A stretch of DNA of 5,922 bases from Candidatus Hydrogenedentota bacterium. Its GTDB lineage: Bacteria > Hydrogenedentota > Hydrogenedentia > Hydrogenedentales > CAITNO01. A program made the translations under genes and the position numbers. The stretch is taken from assembly GCA_023145975.1 (NCBI GenBank), contig JAGLCZ010000579.1, positions 1-5,922 of the forward strand, read 5' to 3'. Position 1 is the stretch's first letter. Each line of letters starts with the position of its first letter. The notes beneath the pieces are model-generated. The model made no database searches. It saw only the letters and a program-made list of their open reading frames with translations, and was not told the origin of the DNA. Shown in pieces: positions 5,590 to 5,922 of the stretch.

Positions 5590-5922
5590 TTATTTCTTTT
5601 TGTACCTGCCCATCAAGACCGTTCCGCCTGCGATAATCATTGTGCCCAGAAAGGCGAGACCTGCTGCGCCCGCCAGCGGTATGCCCTGTGTTACTACCAA
5701 TGTTATTGTGGCACTGGGGAGGGTTTCCACGTCATCTGTGACTGTACACCAGTACTGACCGCTGTTATCCTCTATGGCGACAGGAATTGCCAATATGGAA
5801 CTTTCAGCACCCGGGATAGCGACAGCTCCAAGAATACCATCATCAAAATACCATTGGTAGGTGGCAATCCCTGTTTCACCTTGCACGGTTACTTCAAATT
5901 CTGTGTAGTCGTCGATTACGAC
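5590..5922 (-). CDS. Ig-like surface protein with C-terminal membrane anchor, N-terminus beyond the window edge
   Basis: The frame is open from base 5922 to the TAA at 5592-5590, giving the last 110 residues of a longer protein. An internal GTG at 5886 is not a credible start because the Ig-domain strands continue upstream (FEVTV before QGETG). Visible residues about 1-78 form one Ig-like domain, with YQWYFDDG (22-29) and the D-x-G-x-Y motif in EDNSGQYWC (51-59). The Cys paired with C59 in classical Ig folds is absent from the visible part. After a short linker, IPLAGAAGL begins a hydrophobic, Gly/Ala-rich segment of about 22 residues ending in GRYKKK. This is a tail of the type found in C-terminal sorting or anchoring signals. 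The protein should be exported and held at the membrane or processed to the surface. Whether a sorting enzyme recognises this tail is not known. Confidence 0.85.
   Translation of the reverse strand, partial: VVIDDYTEFEVTVQGETGIATYQWYFDDGILGAVAIPGAESSILAIPVAIEDNSGQYWCTVTDDVETLPSATITLVVTQGIPLAGAAGLAFLGTMIIAGGTVLMGRYKKK

Overview
The window reads as a piece of a moderate-GC, Gram-negative-type bacterial chromosome. It holds six protein-coding genes, two of them cut by the window edges. No RNA gene, insertion sequence, CRISPR array or phage gene was seen. Several features recall bacteria of the PVC/FCB/Hydrogenedentota type: a secreted calcineurin-like phosphoesterase with a beta-sandwich tail, an Ig-like surface protein ending in a glycine-rich hydrophobic anchor and basic tail, a short degenerate-repeat protein, and a stand-alone bacteriohemerythrin. 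This placement is an inference from gene style, not a phylogenetic result.

Left block (1-2996, minus strand): an SLC13/DASS-type permease with two central TrkA-C (RCK_C) domains is followed after 63 bases by a secreted metallophosphoesterase that runs off the left edge. They look like a two-gene operon driven by a good sigma70-like promoter (TTGGCA-N16-TATAAG, 3035-3062). A plausible reading is that the phosphoesterase works outside the cytoplasmic membrane and the permease takes up an anion, but no substrate can be read from the sequence.

Middle block (3288-4417, plus strand): a 178-residue protein has a short N-terminal coiled coil followed by six near-perfect 22-residue beta-type repeats. 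It is followed by a 142-residue bacteriohemerythrin with its own strong ribosome binding site and probable promoter. The hemerythrin keeps every expected di-iron ligand except one: the first His of the HxxxH motif is Gln77. These genes lie 164 bases apart and probably form separate transcription units.

Right block (4680-5922): a cytoplasmic CpdA-like metallophosphoesterase with the full classical motif set (plus strand) converges, with only 7 bases between the stop codons, on the 3' end of an Ig-like, C-terminally membrane-anchored protein (minus strand) that enters from the right edge.

Gene-free stretches are all under 300 bases. 2997-3287 holds divergent promoters and an open, start-less reading frame that may be a gene remnant. 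3825-3988 holds the hemerythrin promoter and a small palindrome. 4418-4679 holds two hairpins and a promoter candidate, and nothing else recognisable. No dedicated multi-gene defence or biosynthetic system is evident. The most interesting items are the altered hemerythrin site, the 22-residue repeat protein, and the Gln-for-His change in the secreted phosphoesterase.
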